Notes under the pieces: model-generated | Told to the model about the DNA's origin: nothing | The model's input: the letters and a program-made list of their open reading frames with translations, nothing else | Database searches by the model: none | Origin: CAZPMC01 sp964587755 | GTDB lineage: Bacteria; Bacillota; Clostridia; Acetivibrionales; DTU013 | Direction of reading: 5' to 3' | Length of the DNA: 28,505 bases | NCBI GenBank assembly: GCA_964587755.1 | Contig: CAZPMC010000030.1 | Location: 1 to 28,505 of the forward strand | Position numbers and translations under genes: made by a program | In this document: positions 16,070 through 24,295 of the stretch, in pieces | Position numbering within the stretch: position 1 is the first letter of the stretch | Layout: each line of letters starts with the position of its first letter

Positions 16070-17748
16070 AACCATTTACAGCTTTCATAAAGATGCAGTT
16101 GAATGTGAATTATGGTGTGTCTGCACTCAAATACAGGCTATTCAGGGAAAAGAAAAAACGGTATGAACCAATTCTTATAGCTCTGGCAATAATTTTATCC
16201 TTACTCCCGTTGCTTTCATTGTACACCATGTTTATGTCAGGTGTTTTTGTAGCAGGTGTCTCATTAAATCAGCCAGAAATTGTATTGGCAATGGCTCTTA
16301 TTATCTCTCAGGTTTTTATTTTATTTTTTGGTTTATTTTATATAATGGGCACATTTTATTTTTCAAAGGACATAGAATCTCTTGTACCTCTGCCATTAAA
16401 GCCCTATGAAGTGGTTGGGGGCAAGTTTATAGTTATAATGATAAATGAATATTTAACATCAATGCCTATACTTATACCTCCCATAATTATTTATGGAATA
16501 GGGATGGGAGAAGGGATTTTGTATTGGATTAAAGCTGCTCTTATTATGCTTACAGTACCCGTAATCCCTTTGGCTGCAGCGGCTGTTGTGATTGTAATCC
16601 TGATGAGGTTTGTTAATTTCAGAAGGCATAAAGATATGTTTGCAATAATCGGGGGTCTTTTGTCTCTTGCGTTAGGAATAGGGATAAGTATGGTTTCCCA
16701 GTATATGCCCGAAAACGGAAATCAAGAATTCATCCAGAATATGCTGGCAAGTCAGACAGGGCTGATTGAAGCGATAGGCCGCAGATTTCCACCCGGTGTT
16801 TGGGCAACCATGGGGTTAGCCAACCATGACATTAGGGGATTAGGGTATTTACTGTTATATTTGCTAACCTCTGTATTGCTGCTAATATTCCTTTTGTGGT
16901 TAGCAAACAAAATGTTCTACAAAACTCTACTTGCCGGACAGGAATCCGGTGGGAATAAGAAGGAAATGACAGCCGGACAGAGAGACAAGCAAATAAGCAA
17001 AACATCGGGCTCCGTCACTACATTAATGAAGCGGGAGTGGAAGTTACTTTTCAGAACGCCTATATATTTGTTAAACGGGCTTACAGGATCGATTATAGGT
17101 CCAATTATACTTTTTCTGATGCTCATGACAAGTAAGGGCAGCGATGAGGCAGCACAGCTTTTTGAGTATATTAATAATCCTGACATATCTCATTATGTGT
17201 TGTTGGGAGCATTGGGCGTAATGCTGTTTACAGCAGGAATGAATATAGTTGCTTCAACAGCTTTGTCAAGAGAGGGGCAGACCTTTTGGATTACAAAGAC
17301 AATTCCTGTACCCGCTAAACAGCAAGTAACAGCAAAGCTTATAATCAGTTGTTTAATATCGGCAATGGGAATCTTAACAACTAGTCTAATAATGCTTGTT
17401 TTTTTCAATGTACCGCTGACGGGATTAATTGGTGTTACCATTGTGGGGCTAATAGGGGCAATACCGATGGTATCATTGAGCCTGCTTATTGATGTGTATC
17501 ATCCGAAGCTTGTCTGGAGCAATGAGCAGGAAGCTATGAAGCAGAATATGAACGGGTTTTTCGGCATGCTGTCGTCCATGTTAATAATAGTAATTTTTGG
17601 GATTGCCACATTTATTTTAATGATGATAAAGCTGCCTATGTGGTTTGTGTTTATTGCACTTGGAGTATTGTCATTGATAATGGGAGTGCTGTCGGTATAT
17701 GCCTTGTATTCGGTTGCTGAAAAGAAGTACCTCGAGCACGAAGCTTAA
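16066..17748 (+). CDS. ABC-2-type transporter permease
   Basis: This 560-aa membrane protein begins at the ATGA overlap with the ATPase gene. It shows roughly ten or more hydrophobic segments in two halves: about residues 35-110, 135-215 and 265-290, then 335-360, 380-400, 415-470 and 495-555. A hydrophilic linker with ESGGNKKEMTAGQRDKQ lies near residue 300. The two-half layout is typical of large clostridial ABC exporter permeases. It forms a membrane channel with the upstream ATPase; no substrate can be read from sequence. Confidence 0.85.
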   Translation: MKPFTAFIKMQLNVNYGVSALKYRLFREKKKRYEPILIALAIILSLLPLLSLYTMFMSGVFVAGVSLNQPEIVLAMALIISQVFILFFGLFYIMGTFYFSKDIESLVPLPLKPYEVVGGKFIVIMINEYLTSMPILIPPIIIYGIGMGEGILYWIKAALIMLTVPVIPLAAAAVVIVILMRFVNFRRHKDMFAIIGGLLSLALGIGISMVSQYMPENGNQEFIQNMLASQTGLIEAIGRRFPPGVWATMGLANHDIRGLGYLLLYLLTSVLLLIFLLWLANKMFYKTLLAGQESGGNKKEMTAGQRDKQISKTSGSVTTLMKREWKLLFRTPIYLLNGLTGSIIGPIILFLMLMTSKGSDEAAQLFEYINNPDISHYVLLGALGVMLFTAGMNIVASTALSREGQTFWITKTIPVPAKQQVTAKLIISCLISAMGILTTSLIMLVFFNVPLTGLIGVTIVGLIGAIPMVSLSLLIDVYHPKLVWSNEQEAMKQNMNGFFGMLSSMLIIVIFGIATFILMMIKLPMWFVFIALGVLSLIMGVLSVYALYSVAEKKYLEHEA

Positions 17749-17774
17749 CTATTTATAATCAGGAGGGTAATAAT

Positions 17775-18353
17775 TTGAGTAAACAAGTTTGGAAGCCATC
17801 TACTTTACTTAACCCGGTGCCGGTTGTTTTGGTTACAAGTGCAGATGAGTCGGGCAAAGCCAATATAATTACCGTTGCATGGGCAGGAACGATTAATTCT
17901 GAACCACCAATGCTGTCTGTTTCTATACGGAAAGAAAGATATTCCTACGAGCTGATAAAGCAAAGAGGTCAGTTTGCTGTGAATCTGACAACAGAAAGAA
18001 TGGCATTTGCCACAGATCTTTGCGGAGTCAAATCTGGAAGAGATTTTGATAAGTTTGAACTTGCTAAGTTGACTCCGGCAAAGGCAAGTGTTATTGATGT
18101 GCCTATCATAAAGGAGAGCCCTGTATCCATTGAGTGTGTAGTAAAAAGCACAATGGATCTGGGAAGCCATGAAATGTTTATAGCAGAGGTTGTAGCAGTT
18201 GATGTAGAAGAGGGTCTGCTAAATGAAAAAGGGAAACTGATGCTAGATAAAGCAGGTCTTATTTGTTATTCTCATGGGAAATACTGGACTTTGGGCAAGG
18301 AGCTGGGCTTTTTCGGATTTTCTGTGGCGAAGAAGAAAAATATAAAGAGATAG
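17775..18353 (+). CDS. Flavin reductase-like, FMN-binding split-barrel protein
   Basis: A TTG start at 17775 lies 8-9 bases after CAGGAGGG (192 aa). Family features are the opening PVPVVLVTSADESGKANIIT, AWAGTINSEPPMLSVSIRKERYSYELI, FAVNLTTERMAFATDLCG and a C-terminal HGKYWTLGKELGFFGFSV. Members bind FMN in a split barrel and act as flavin reductases or redox carriers. The ABC permease gene ends 26 bases upstream, so it is probably cotranscribed, though the functional link is unclear. Confidence 0.85.
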   Translation: MSKQVWKPSTLLNPVPVVLVTSADESGKANIITVAWAGTINSEPPMLSVSIRKERYSYELIKQRGQFAVNLTTERMAFATDLCGVKSGRDFDKFELAKLTPAKASVIDVPIIKESPVSIECVVKSTMDLGSHEMFIAEVVAVDVEEGLLNEKGKLMLDKAGLICYSHGKYWTLGKELGFFGFSVAKKKNIKR

Positions 18354-18399
18354 CAGGTTGATAAACAGGCTGCAACCGTTATTACGCAGAAAACAAGGA

Positions 18400-18425
18400 G
18401 GACGGTTCTTTCTGAAGAGCCGTCC
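18400..18425. repeat. GGACGGTTCTT inverted-repeat hairpin between convergent genes
   Basis: Arms GGACGGTTCTT and AAGAGCCGTCC pair over 11 bp with one G-U pair and a TCTG loop. The core AAGRRCCGTCC is the same as the 21-base repeats at 21698-21760. It lies between the convergent flavin reductase and pfp genes and might act as a two-way terminator, but no T-tract follows. Confidence 0.6.
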
Positions 18426-18457
18426 CCTCAATATCCCCTCAATAACTTCATAACTTT

Positions 18458-18470
18458 GGTGCCTGGCGCC
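18458..18470. repeat. GGTGCCTGGCGCC short palindrome
   Basis: GGTGCC and GGCGCC pair (one G-U) around a single T, 4 bases past the pfp stop. Similar GGTGCC-type palindromes are scattered in many Firmicutes genomes, by recollection. Confidence 0.4.
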
Positions 18471-18474
18471 CATT

Positions 18475-19722
18475 TTATTTAGTTGCAAGTACCTTTTTAA
18501 GCTTTGCGAAACGTGGCAGGCCATTTTCAAATGGTGGTGCTGATGCGCCCTGAATTAGAGGAAGAGCGTATTTGACAAACTCTTCGTTTAATCCGTTACC
18601 TGCTTCGTTAATCCAATGGCGGGGCACTGTCTTTTCTGTATTTGCAACATCAGTCAGATTTACAAGCTTAATATTGCATTTATATTCAGACCCTTCAGCT
18701 CTTTCAAAACCGATCATGTAATCGGTTTTTCCTTCAACAGCGTATCTGACAGCCATTTGACCTGCCCAGTATGCCTCGTTGACGTCTGTAAGTGAGCCGC
18801 AGTGTGCAGCACATCTTTGAAGAAGGCTGAATTCAATGCCTCTAACCTTTGTGTTAATCCTTTCTTTAATTATATTAGTAAGAACATTTGCAAGTCCGCC
18901 AAGCTGTGCATGTCCGAAAGCATCCTTGAATTTAGCTAAATCTGAGCCATATTCAGAGATGTATTTGCCATTCTTGTCTTTAATGCCTTCTGAAACAGCG
19001 ATAATGACCTTTTTTCTTTCCTTATAAATTTCTTCTACTTCATCAAGGAATTTTTCTACGTCAAATGCTAGCTCAGGAAGATAAATTAAATCAGGTCCGT
19101 ATCCTGCATATGAGGCCAGAGCTGAAGCTGCAGTAAGCCAGCCGGCATTCCTTCCCATTATCTCAAGTACTGTAATCATTCCAACATCATAAACCCGAGC
19201 ATCGTGGTAGACCTCCATGGTAGAAGTGGCAATGTATTTTGCTGCACTTCCATAACCGGGACAGTGGTCAGTTCCCCAAAGATCGTTATCTATTGTTTTG
19301 GGAACACCCATGACTCTGCATTCATATCCGGATTTTTGCATAAATTTGCTGATTTTATTGCATGTATCCATGGAGTCGTTACCGCCATTGTAAAAAAAGT
19401 ACCTAATATTGTATTTTTTAAATACTTCAAGAATCCGCTTATAGTCTGTATCGTCATCTTCAGCATTTTTCAGCTTGTAGCGCACTGAACCAAGGGCAGA
19501 GGAAGGTGTAGTCTTCAGAAGATTCAGTTCGGTTTGGTCTTCTTTGCTCATATCGTAGAAAACTTCTTCTAAAATCCCTTTAATACCATGTGCGGCGCCA
19601 TAAACTGCTGTAATGGAATCTTGCTTTAAGGCTTCTTGAATTACTCCTGCAGCACTGGCGTTGATAACTGAGGTTGGTCCACCTGATTGTCCAAAAATTG
19701 CTGCACCTTTTAATTCACCCAT
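18475..19722 (-). CDS. pfp: Pyrophosphate-dependent phosphofructokinase
   Basis: On the minus strand AGGAGGT lies 7 bases before ATG 19722-19720 (415 aa); the TTG at 19728 is too close to it. The fructose-6-phosphate / phosphoryl-donor motifs are GQSGGPTSVINAS, YNGGNDSMDTCNKI, GVPKTIDNDLWGTDHCPGYG and EIMGRNAGWLTAA. The Asp in GGNDS and the Lys in PKTIDND are the residues that distinguish PPi-using enzymes from ATP-PFK (GGDGS, PGTIDND). It converts fructose 6-phosphate and PPi to fructose 1,6-bisphosphate and phosphate, reversibly. It lies divergent from fba, the next glycolytic step, with a 244-base region between. Confidence 0.93.
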   Translation of the reverse strand: MGELKGAAIFGQSGGPTSVINASAAGVIQEALKQDSITAVYGAAHGIKGILEEVFYDMSKEDQTELNLLKTTPSSALGSVRYKLKNAEDDDTDYKRILEVFKKYNIRYFFYNGGNDSMDTCNKISKFMQKSGYECRVMGVPKTIDNDLWGTDHCPGYGSAAKYIATSTMEVYHDARVYDVGMITVLEIMGRNAGWLTAASALASYAGYGPDLIYLPELAFDVEKFLDEVEEIYKERKKVIIAVSEGIKDKNGKYISEYGSDLAKFKDAFGHAQLGGLANVLTNIIKERINTKVRGIEFSLLQRCAAHCGSLTDVNEAYWAGQMAVRYAVEGKTDYMIGFERAEGSEYKCNIKLVNLTDVANTEKTVPRHWINEAGNGLNEEFVKYALPLIQGASAPPFENGLPRFAKLKKVLATK

Positions 19723-19789
19723 AATCAATACCTCCTAGTAAAACTTTACAATGAAAAAACGTAGTATTTTAAATACGTAATCACGATAA

Positions 19790-19818
19790 AATATAACACA
19801 AGATAGTAAGAAATGCAA
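19790..19818 (-). promoter_or_regulatory. Promoter of pfp
   Basis: Read on the minus strand, TTGCAT (19813-19818), a 17-base spacer and TATATT (19790-19795) lie about 70 bases upstream of the pfp start. Between promoter and gene is a GTATTT-T-AAATAC inverted repeat near 19764-19776, a possible operator. Confidence 0.6.
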
Positions 19819-19877
19819 TTGAGTTCGATATTTTTTTCACAAGATTGTATTTTTGTAAATATTACTTGATTTTAAGC

Positions 19878-19883
19878 TATAAT
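19878..19883 (+). promoter_or_regulatory. Possible -10 box of fba
   Basis: TATAAT at 19878-19883 is a perfect -10 hexamer, but no convincing -35 is found at 16-18 bases (nearest TTGTAA at 19853-19858, spacer 19). The leader to the fba start would be about 80 bases and is very AT-rich. Confidence 0.35.
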
Positions 19884-19966
19884 CTGTTAAAATTAGAATG
19901 ATAAATTTGTAACAATATATTATATAAATACCATTTGCGATATTAAATAATAAAGGAGATGTTACT

Positions 19967-20896
19967 ATGGGACTGGTTACTACAACTGAAATGTTTAAAA
20001 AGGCTTATGAAGGTGGATATGCAATTGGCGCTTTTAATGTTAACAATATGGAGATTATTCAAGGTATAACCGAGGCTGCGAAGGAAGTCAATGCACCTCT
20101 TATTCTTCAAGTATCAGCAGGTGCTAGAAGATATGCAAATCATACCTACTTAATTAAGCTTGTTGAAGCTGCTATGATTGAAACAGGTCTACCGATTGCA
20201 CTTCACCTCGATCACGGTGATACATTTGAGCTTTGTAAATCTTGTATCGATGGTGGATTTACTTCCGTCATGATCGATGGGTCGCACCTTTCCTTTGAGG
20301 AAAACATAAAGCTTACTAAACAGGTTGTAGAATACGCACATGCCCATGGTGTAGTTGTTGAGGGTGAGCTTGGGAGACTTGCAGGTGTTGAGGATGATGT
20401 TAATGTATCTGAGGAGGACTCATCATATACAAGACCTGAAGAAGTTGAAGAGTTTGTAGCAAGAACTGGTGTTGATTCATTAGCAATAGCAATAGGAACA
20501 AGCCACGGTGCATTTAAGTTTAAAGGTGAGCCAGAGCTCAGATTTGACATCCTTGAAGAGGTAAAAAGAAGATTACCTGGATTCCCAATAGTGCTTCATG
20601 GTGCTTCATCAGTAATTCCTGAGCTTGTTGATAAAATCAACAAATATGGCGGAAGTATGCCGGGGGCAAAAGGAGTTCCAGAGGATATGCTCAGACAGGC
20701 TGCAAGATCTGCAGTTTGTAAAATTAACATTGACTCAGACTTAAGACTTGCTATGACTGCAACAATAAGAGAGTATCTTACACAGCATCCAGACCACTTT
20801 GACCCGAGACAATACCTTAAGCCTGCAAGAGAGGCGATAAAGGAATTAGTTAAAAATAAGCTGGTTAACGTTTTAGGTTGTGACGGAAAGGCATAA
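19967..20896 (+). CDS. fba: Class II fructose-1,6-bisphosphate aldolase
   Basis: AAAGGAG precedes ATG 19967 with good spacing (309 aa). Zinc and substrate motifs of class II aldolases are all visible: LHLDHGDTFELCKSCIDGGF, MIDGSHLSFEENI, VEGELGRLAGVED, GTSHGAFKF, VLHGASSVI and KINIDSDLRLA. It cleaves fructose 1,6-bisphosphate to dihydroxyacetone phosphate and glyceraldehyde 3-phosphate in the cytoplasm. It is divergently placed from pfp, so two successive glycolytic steps share an intergenic control region. Confidence 0.95.
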   Translation: MGLVTTTEMFKKAYEGGYAIGAFNVNNMEIIQGITEAAKEVNAPLILQVSAGARRYANHTYLIKLVEAAMIETGLPIALHLDHGDTFELCKSCIDGGFTSVMIDGSHLSFEENIKLTKQVVEYAHAHGVVVEGELGRLAGVEDDVNVSEEDSSYTRPEEVEEFVARTGVDSLAIAIGTSHGAFKFKGEPELRFDILEEVKRRLPGFPIVLHGASSVIPELVDKINKYGGSMPGAKGVPEDMLRQAARSAVCKINIDSDLRLAMTATIREYLTQHPDHFDPRQYLKPAREAIKELVKNKLVNVLGCDGKA

Positions 20897-20964
20897 GAAT
20901 AGAATATAAAGGCTCTGCGTCAATTTTTGGGGTGGGGCTCAAGTAAGATAAAGTTTTGATCTAC

Positions 20965-21005
20965 CCAGTGGATGACAGTAAAGTTGTCCACTGGTTTTAT
21001 TTTGC
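20965..21005 (+). terminator. Rho-independent terminator of fba
   Basis: CCAGTGGA (20965-20972) pairs perfectly with TCCACTGG (20987-20994), with further GACA/TGTC pairing possible inside, followed at once by TTTTATTTT. It lies about 70 bases after the fba stop. Confidence 0.85.
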
Positions 21006-21187
21006 ACTCAACAGGTATGAGGATGCAGATATATGCAAGCTTGTTCGTAGCAAACAGGCTATATTGGAATAGGCTCGCTGCTATAGTGCCCTTTCTCTTG
21101 CCATAAATGAATAAACACGCTTGTATTGGAAAAACTAGAAAGTATTGAAATTGTTCCAATTCAATATAACTTGGGGGCGTTTACACA
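21006..21187. other. Intergenic remainder before the activase genes
   Basis: No gene or clear promoter is seen here. Plus-strand frame reading gives a coding-like stretch with three in-frame stops (KLVRSKQAILE, then stop, ARCYSALSLAINE, then stop), possibly a decayed gene fragment, but I recognise no family. Confidence 0.25.
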
Positions 21188-22198
21188 TTGCATAAAAAAA
21201 TAGGTATTCCACGCAGTTTGTTTTACTATAAGTTTATTACATTGTGGGAAACACTTTTATCTGAGTTAGGCTTTGAAGTTATAGTATCGGATTTGACAAA
21301 TAAGAGAATACTTGATGACGGAGTAAGGATATGTGTCGATGAAGCATGCCTTCCAATAAAACTTTTTCATGGACATGTCATGAATTTAATAAATAGAGTC
21401 GATTATATCCTGATACCGAGGTTTACTAGCATATCTAAAGGTGAATATATTTGTCCTGAATTCGGCGGGCTGCCTGATATGATAAGACATACTATAACAG
21501 GGCTTCCAAAAATAATAGATACTGAAATTAACATGAGAAAATCCGATACAGGAGTTGTAAAAGCAGCTATTGAAGCAGCGGCTTTTCTTGAGAGGGACAA
21601 AAGGGCAGCGAAAAGGGCGCTTAATAAAGGGCTGATGAGGCAAAATGATTTTAATAAGCAATTTTTGTGTGGTAATATCCCATTTTCAAGAGAAGATTCA
21701 AGGACCGTCCCCCAAAACTCAAGGACCGTCCCTCATAATTCAAGAACCGTCCCCCTAAGGGTTGGGGTGATAGGGCATCCTTATAATGTGTACGACAGGT
21801 ATGTAAGCATGGATTTGATAAGTAAGCTGAAGATGCTTGGAATTGAGGTAGTGACTATCGAAATGATTAGGGAGTCTGACATAAATTATTGGGCATCCAT
21901 GCTTAGAAAACCTGCCTTCTGGAATTTCGGCAGGAAGGCATACGGAGCAGCGGTTTATATGGCGGCCTCAGGAAGGGTCGACGGGATGATATGTGTAACT
22001 AGCTTTGGATGTGGGGTAGACTCATTTGTTTACTATCTCATTGAAAAAGCTATAAAGGAAAAATACGATATACCTCTTATTACAATAACACTTGACGAGC
22101 ATTCAGGCGAAGCGGGCTTCAACACAAGGTTGGAGGCTTTTATTGATATGCTTAAATGGAGAACAGTAAATGAAAATTACATTTCCGCATTTAGGTAA
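21188..22198 (+). CDS. DUF2229 / 2-hydroxyacyl-CoA dehydratase-related protein, first paralogue
   Basis: A TTG at 21188 preceded by GGGGGCG starts the frame (336 aa). It opens with KIGIPRSLFYYKF, holds CVDEACLPIKLFHGHV and YICPEFGGLP, and ends with the family block SFGCGVDSF plus DEHSGEAGFNTRLEAFIDML. These Cys-containing blocks belong to the DUF2229/CoA-dehydratase D-component family that accompanies BcrAD-type activases; the substrate is unknown. Residues ~171-191 are an in-frame insertion of three 7-residue units (D/N-SRTVP plus a variable position) encoded by 21-base tandem repeats. They fall between the N- and C-terminal lobes and so are probably tolerated as a linker. It overlaps the next gene by 29 bases. 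Confidence 0.8.
   Translation: MHKKIGIPRSLFYYKFITLWETLLSELGFEVIVSDLTNKRILDDGVRICVDEACLPIKLFHGHVMNLINRVDYILIPRFTSISKGEYICPEFGGLPDMIRHTITGLPKIIDTEINMRKSDTGVVKAAIEAAAFLERDKRAAKRALNKGLMRQNDFNKQFLCGNIPFSREDSRTVPQNSRTVPHNSRTVPLRVGVIGHPYNVYDRYVSMDLISKLKMLGIEVVTIEMIRESDINYWASMLRKPAFWNFGRKAYGAAVYMAASGRVDGMICVTSFGCGVDSFVYYLIEKAIKEKYDIPLITITLDEHSGEAGFNTRLEAFIDMLKWRTVNENYISAFR
21698..21760 (+). repeat. Three tandem 21-base repeats with core CAAGRACCGTCCC inside a coding gene
   Basis: Units start at 21698, 21719 and 21740, exactly 21 bases apart. Each begins TCAAG, then G or A, then ACCGTCCC. Being a multiple of three, they keep the reading frame and encode SRTVP each time. The same core forms the hairpin at 18400-18425. 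Confidence 0.9.
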
Positions 22199-23285
22199 TA
22201 CATATATGTGCATAAAGTCCATGCTGGATGACTTGGGTATTGAGTGTGTAATACCTCCATTCAACAACAAGCATGCATTAGAATTGGGCGCAAGATTAGC
22301 ACCAGAAATGGCCTGCCTTCCCCTTAAAATCAACATAGGCAATTATATCCAGGCATGGGAAATAGGAGCTGATACCATACTTATGGCAGGCGGATGTGGG
22401 CCTTGCAGGTTTGGCTATTACAGCCAACTGCATCGGGAAATACTAAGAGATGCAGGCTATAACATGGAGATTATAACGCTGGAGCTAGTAAATAGAGATT
22501 TTGGAACCCTTTTTGACAGTATAAAACAGCTTACAGGTACAAAAGCCTTGATTAAAATACCACATGTTGCCCGGCACGGCGTAAAGATTGCGAAAAAGGT
22601 GGATGAACTGGAATTGTTCACCTTTAAAATCAGACCGAGGGAAAGAGTAAAAGGGAGTGTTGATAGAGTATACCGGGAGTTTAGGGAAAAGGCTTTTAAT
22701 GCAAAGGGTTTCAAGGGTATGTGGGACCTTTTGGAGAACACATTTACAAAGCTTAAGGCAATCGAATTTAATCCTGCTGCAAGACCATTAAGAGTAGGAA
22801 TTGTTGGGGAAATATACACAGGTATTGAGCATTTTGCAAGCTTTAATATACAGGAGAAGCTGGGCGGGATGGGAGTTGAGGTAGACAGGAAGGTAACATT
22901 GAGCAATTGGATAATTGAGCACATATTAAAAAAAGGATTCCACCTACCAAGAGATATGTCGTATGCCAAGGCAGCAAAGCCGTGGCTAAGTAAAATGATA
23001 GGAGGTCATGCTCAGGAAACTATAGGCAATACTGTGCTGTATGCTCAAAATAATTATGATGGAGTGATACAGATATTTCCTTTCTCGTGCATGCCTGAAA
23101 TAGTTGCCCAAAGTATTTTGCCATCTGTTGAAAAGGAGCTTGATATACCTGTGCTTACATTGATAATAGACGAAATGACAGCAGATACCGGTTATATGAC
23201 AAGGGTCGAAGCATTTATTGATATGTTGGAAAGAAGAAGGGAGGGCGAAAAAAATAAGGGAGAATGGCTTTTATCTTGGAATTGA
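22170..23285 (+). CDS. DUF2229 / 2-hydroxyacyl-CoA dehydratase-related protein, second paralogue
   Basis: GGAGAA lies 7 bases before ATG 22170 (371 aa), inside the end of the previous gene. Family blocks are MKITFPHLGNTYMCIK, PEMACLPLKINIGNYIQAW, GGCGPCRFGYY, FPFSCMPEIVAQSILP and DEMTADTGYMTRVEAFIDML. The last block matches the C-terminus of the preceding protein, so the two are paralogues. Cysteines in GGCGPC and FSCMP are likely Fe-S ligands by family analogy. Two such proteins plus an activase resemble the parts of the large fused activase/DUF2229 polypeptides of other anaerobes, here as three genes. Confidence 0.82.
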   Translation: MKITFPHLGNTYMCIKSMLDDLGIECVIPPFNNKHALELGARLAPEMACLPLKINIGNYIQAWEIGADTILMAGGCGPCRFGYYSQLHREILRDAGYNMEIITLELVNRDFGTLFDSIKQLTGTKALIKIPHVARHGVKIAKKVDELELFTFKIRPRERVKGSVDRVYREFREKAFNAKGFKGMWDLLENTFTKLKAIEFNPAARPLRVGIVGEIYTGIEHFASFNIQEKLGGMGVEVDRKVTLSNWIIEHILKKGFHLPRDMSYAKAAKPWLSKMIGGHAQETIGNTVLYAQNNYDGVIQIFPFSCMPEIVAQSILPSVEKELDIPVLTLIIDEMTADTGYMTRVEAFIDMLERRREGEKNKGEWLLSWN

Positions 23286-24264
23286 TGTAGGGTCTGTAAG
23301 TACCAACATTGTTTTGATAGATTTTGAAGGAAATATTCGGGATAGATTGTATCTTAGGACCAGTGGCCAACCGATTCAGTCATTGCTTGAGGGGTTAAAG
23401 GAAATGTCCGCATGTAAAACAAAAATGGAAATAGCAGCAGCGGGTGCCACAGGAAGCGGACGTGAGCTGGCAGGAATAATAGCAGGTGCAGATATTGTAA
23501 AAAATGAAATAACAGCTCACGCTGTGGCAGCACAGAAAGCTGTGCCCGGGGTCCAGACGATTTTAGAAATCGGGGGACAGGACTCGAAAATAATTATTTT
23601 GAGAAACGGAGTTGTATATGATTTCGCCATGAATACGGTGTGTGCAGCCGGAACAGGCTCCTTTCTTGACAGACAGGCAGCAAGGCTCGGTGTTCCTATA
23701 GAAGAGTTTGGACAGTTGGCTCTTAATTCAGTATCACCTGTGAGAATTGCAGGCAGATGTGCTGTTTTTGCAGAGACAGATATGATTCATAAGCAACAAT
23801 CTGGGCACAGTATGGAGGACATTGTAAATGGCCTTTGTGAGGCGCTGGTACGTAATTATCTGAACAATCTTGCCAAGGGAAAGGAAATTAAAGAACCAGT
23901 GGTTTTTCAAGGTGGTGTTGCTGCAAACAAAGGTATTGCTGCCGCGTTTGAAAAGGCTCTGGGTATAAAAATTATTATACCTGAAGCTTATGATGTAATG
24001 GGAGCTTATGGAGCGGCAATCCTGGCAAGGCAGGCAAGGCTTTCAGATAAAAGCTTTAAGTCTGGTTTTTCAGGCTTTGATGCAGTTAAGAGGGTATTTA
24101 CAACAAAAAATATGGAGTGCAGTGGCTGTGCTAATTACTGCGAGGTTGTCCAGCTTTTCTCCGACGGGACGGTTGTGGCACGGTGGGGGGACAGGTGCGG
24201 GAAATGGTTGTCCCTATCAAAAAATGGGAACTTTCTTAAGGAAGCTGCGTCAAATTCTTTATAA
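23218..24264 (+). CDS. BcrAD/BadFG-type acyl-CoA dehydratase activase ATPase
   Basis: The ASKHA-fold ATPase motifs are FYLGIDVGSVSTNIVLID, EIGGQDSK, NTVCAAGTGSFLDRQA and GGVAANKG. Cys residues in VCAAGTG and AGRCAVFAE are the usual ligands of the subunit-bridging [4Fe-4S] cluster. A C-terminal Cys-rich tail (MECSGCANYCEV then DRCGKW) follows. Members use ATP to drive a low-potential electron into a dehydratase-like partner, here probably the two upstream proteins. The start is uncertain: the only standard codon is TTG 23218, with no ribosome site, while GGGAGGG at 23239-23245 is ideally placed for ATA 23254, which would give the usual short N-terminus. The gene overlaps its predecessor by up to 68 bases. 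Confidence 0.85.
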   Translation: MICWKEEGRAKKIRENGFYLGIDVGSVSTNIVLIDFEGNIRDRLYLRTSGQPIQSLLEGLKEMSACKTKMEIAAAGATGSGRELAGIIAGADIVKNEITAHAVAAQKAVPGVQTILEIGGQDSKIIILRNGVVYDFAMNTVCAAGTGSFLDRQAARLGVPIEEFGQLALNSVSPVRIAGRCAVFAETDMIHKQQSGHSMEDIVNGLCEALVRNYLNNLAKGKEIKEPVVFQGGVAANKGIAAAFEKALGIKIIIPEAYDVMGAYGAAILARQARLSDKSFKSGFSGFDAVKRVFTTKNMECSGCANYCEVVQLFSDGTVVARWGDRCGKWLSLSKNGNFLKEAASNSL

Positions 24265-24295
24265 GAAGAAAAATGTAATCTTGGGAGGAATTAAT

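Noticed and set aside
20920..21159. 79-codon minus-strand open frame after fba, considered as a transposase remnant
   Set aside because: It covers the fba terminator hairpin, has no recognisable transposase motif and no flanking inverted repeats.
21698..21760. Tandem repeats considered as a CRISPR array
   Set aside because: The units are only 21 bases with no unique spacers of 30 or more bases, lie inside a coding frame, and no cas genes are present.
24008..24295. N-terminal extension of the SIMPL protein within the activase gene
   Set aside because: It overlaps conserved activase codons in another frame, and a strong GGGAGGAA site plus signal peptide begin at ATG 24296.
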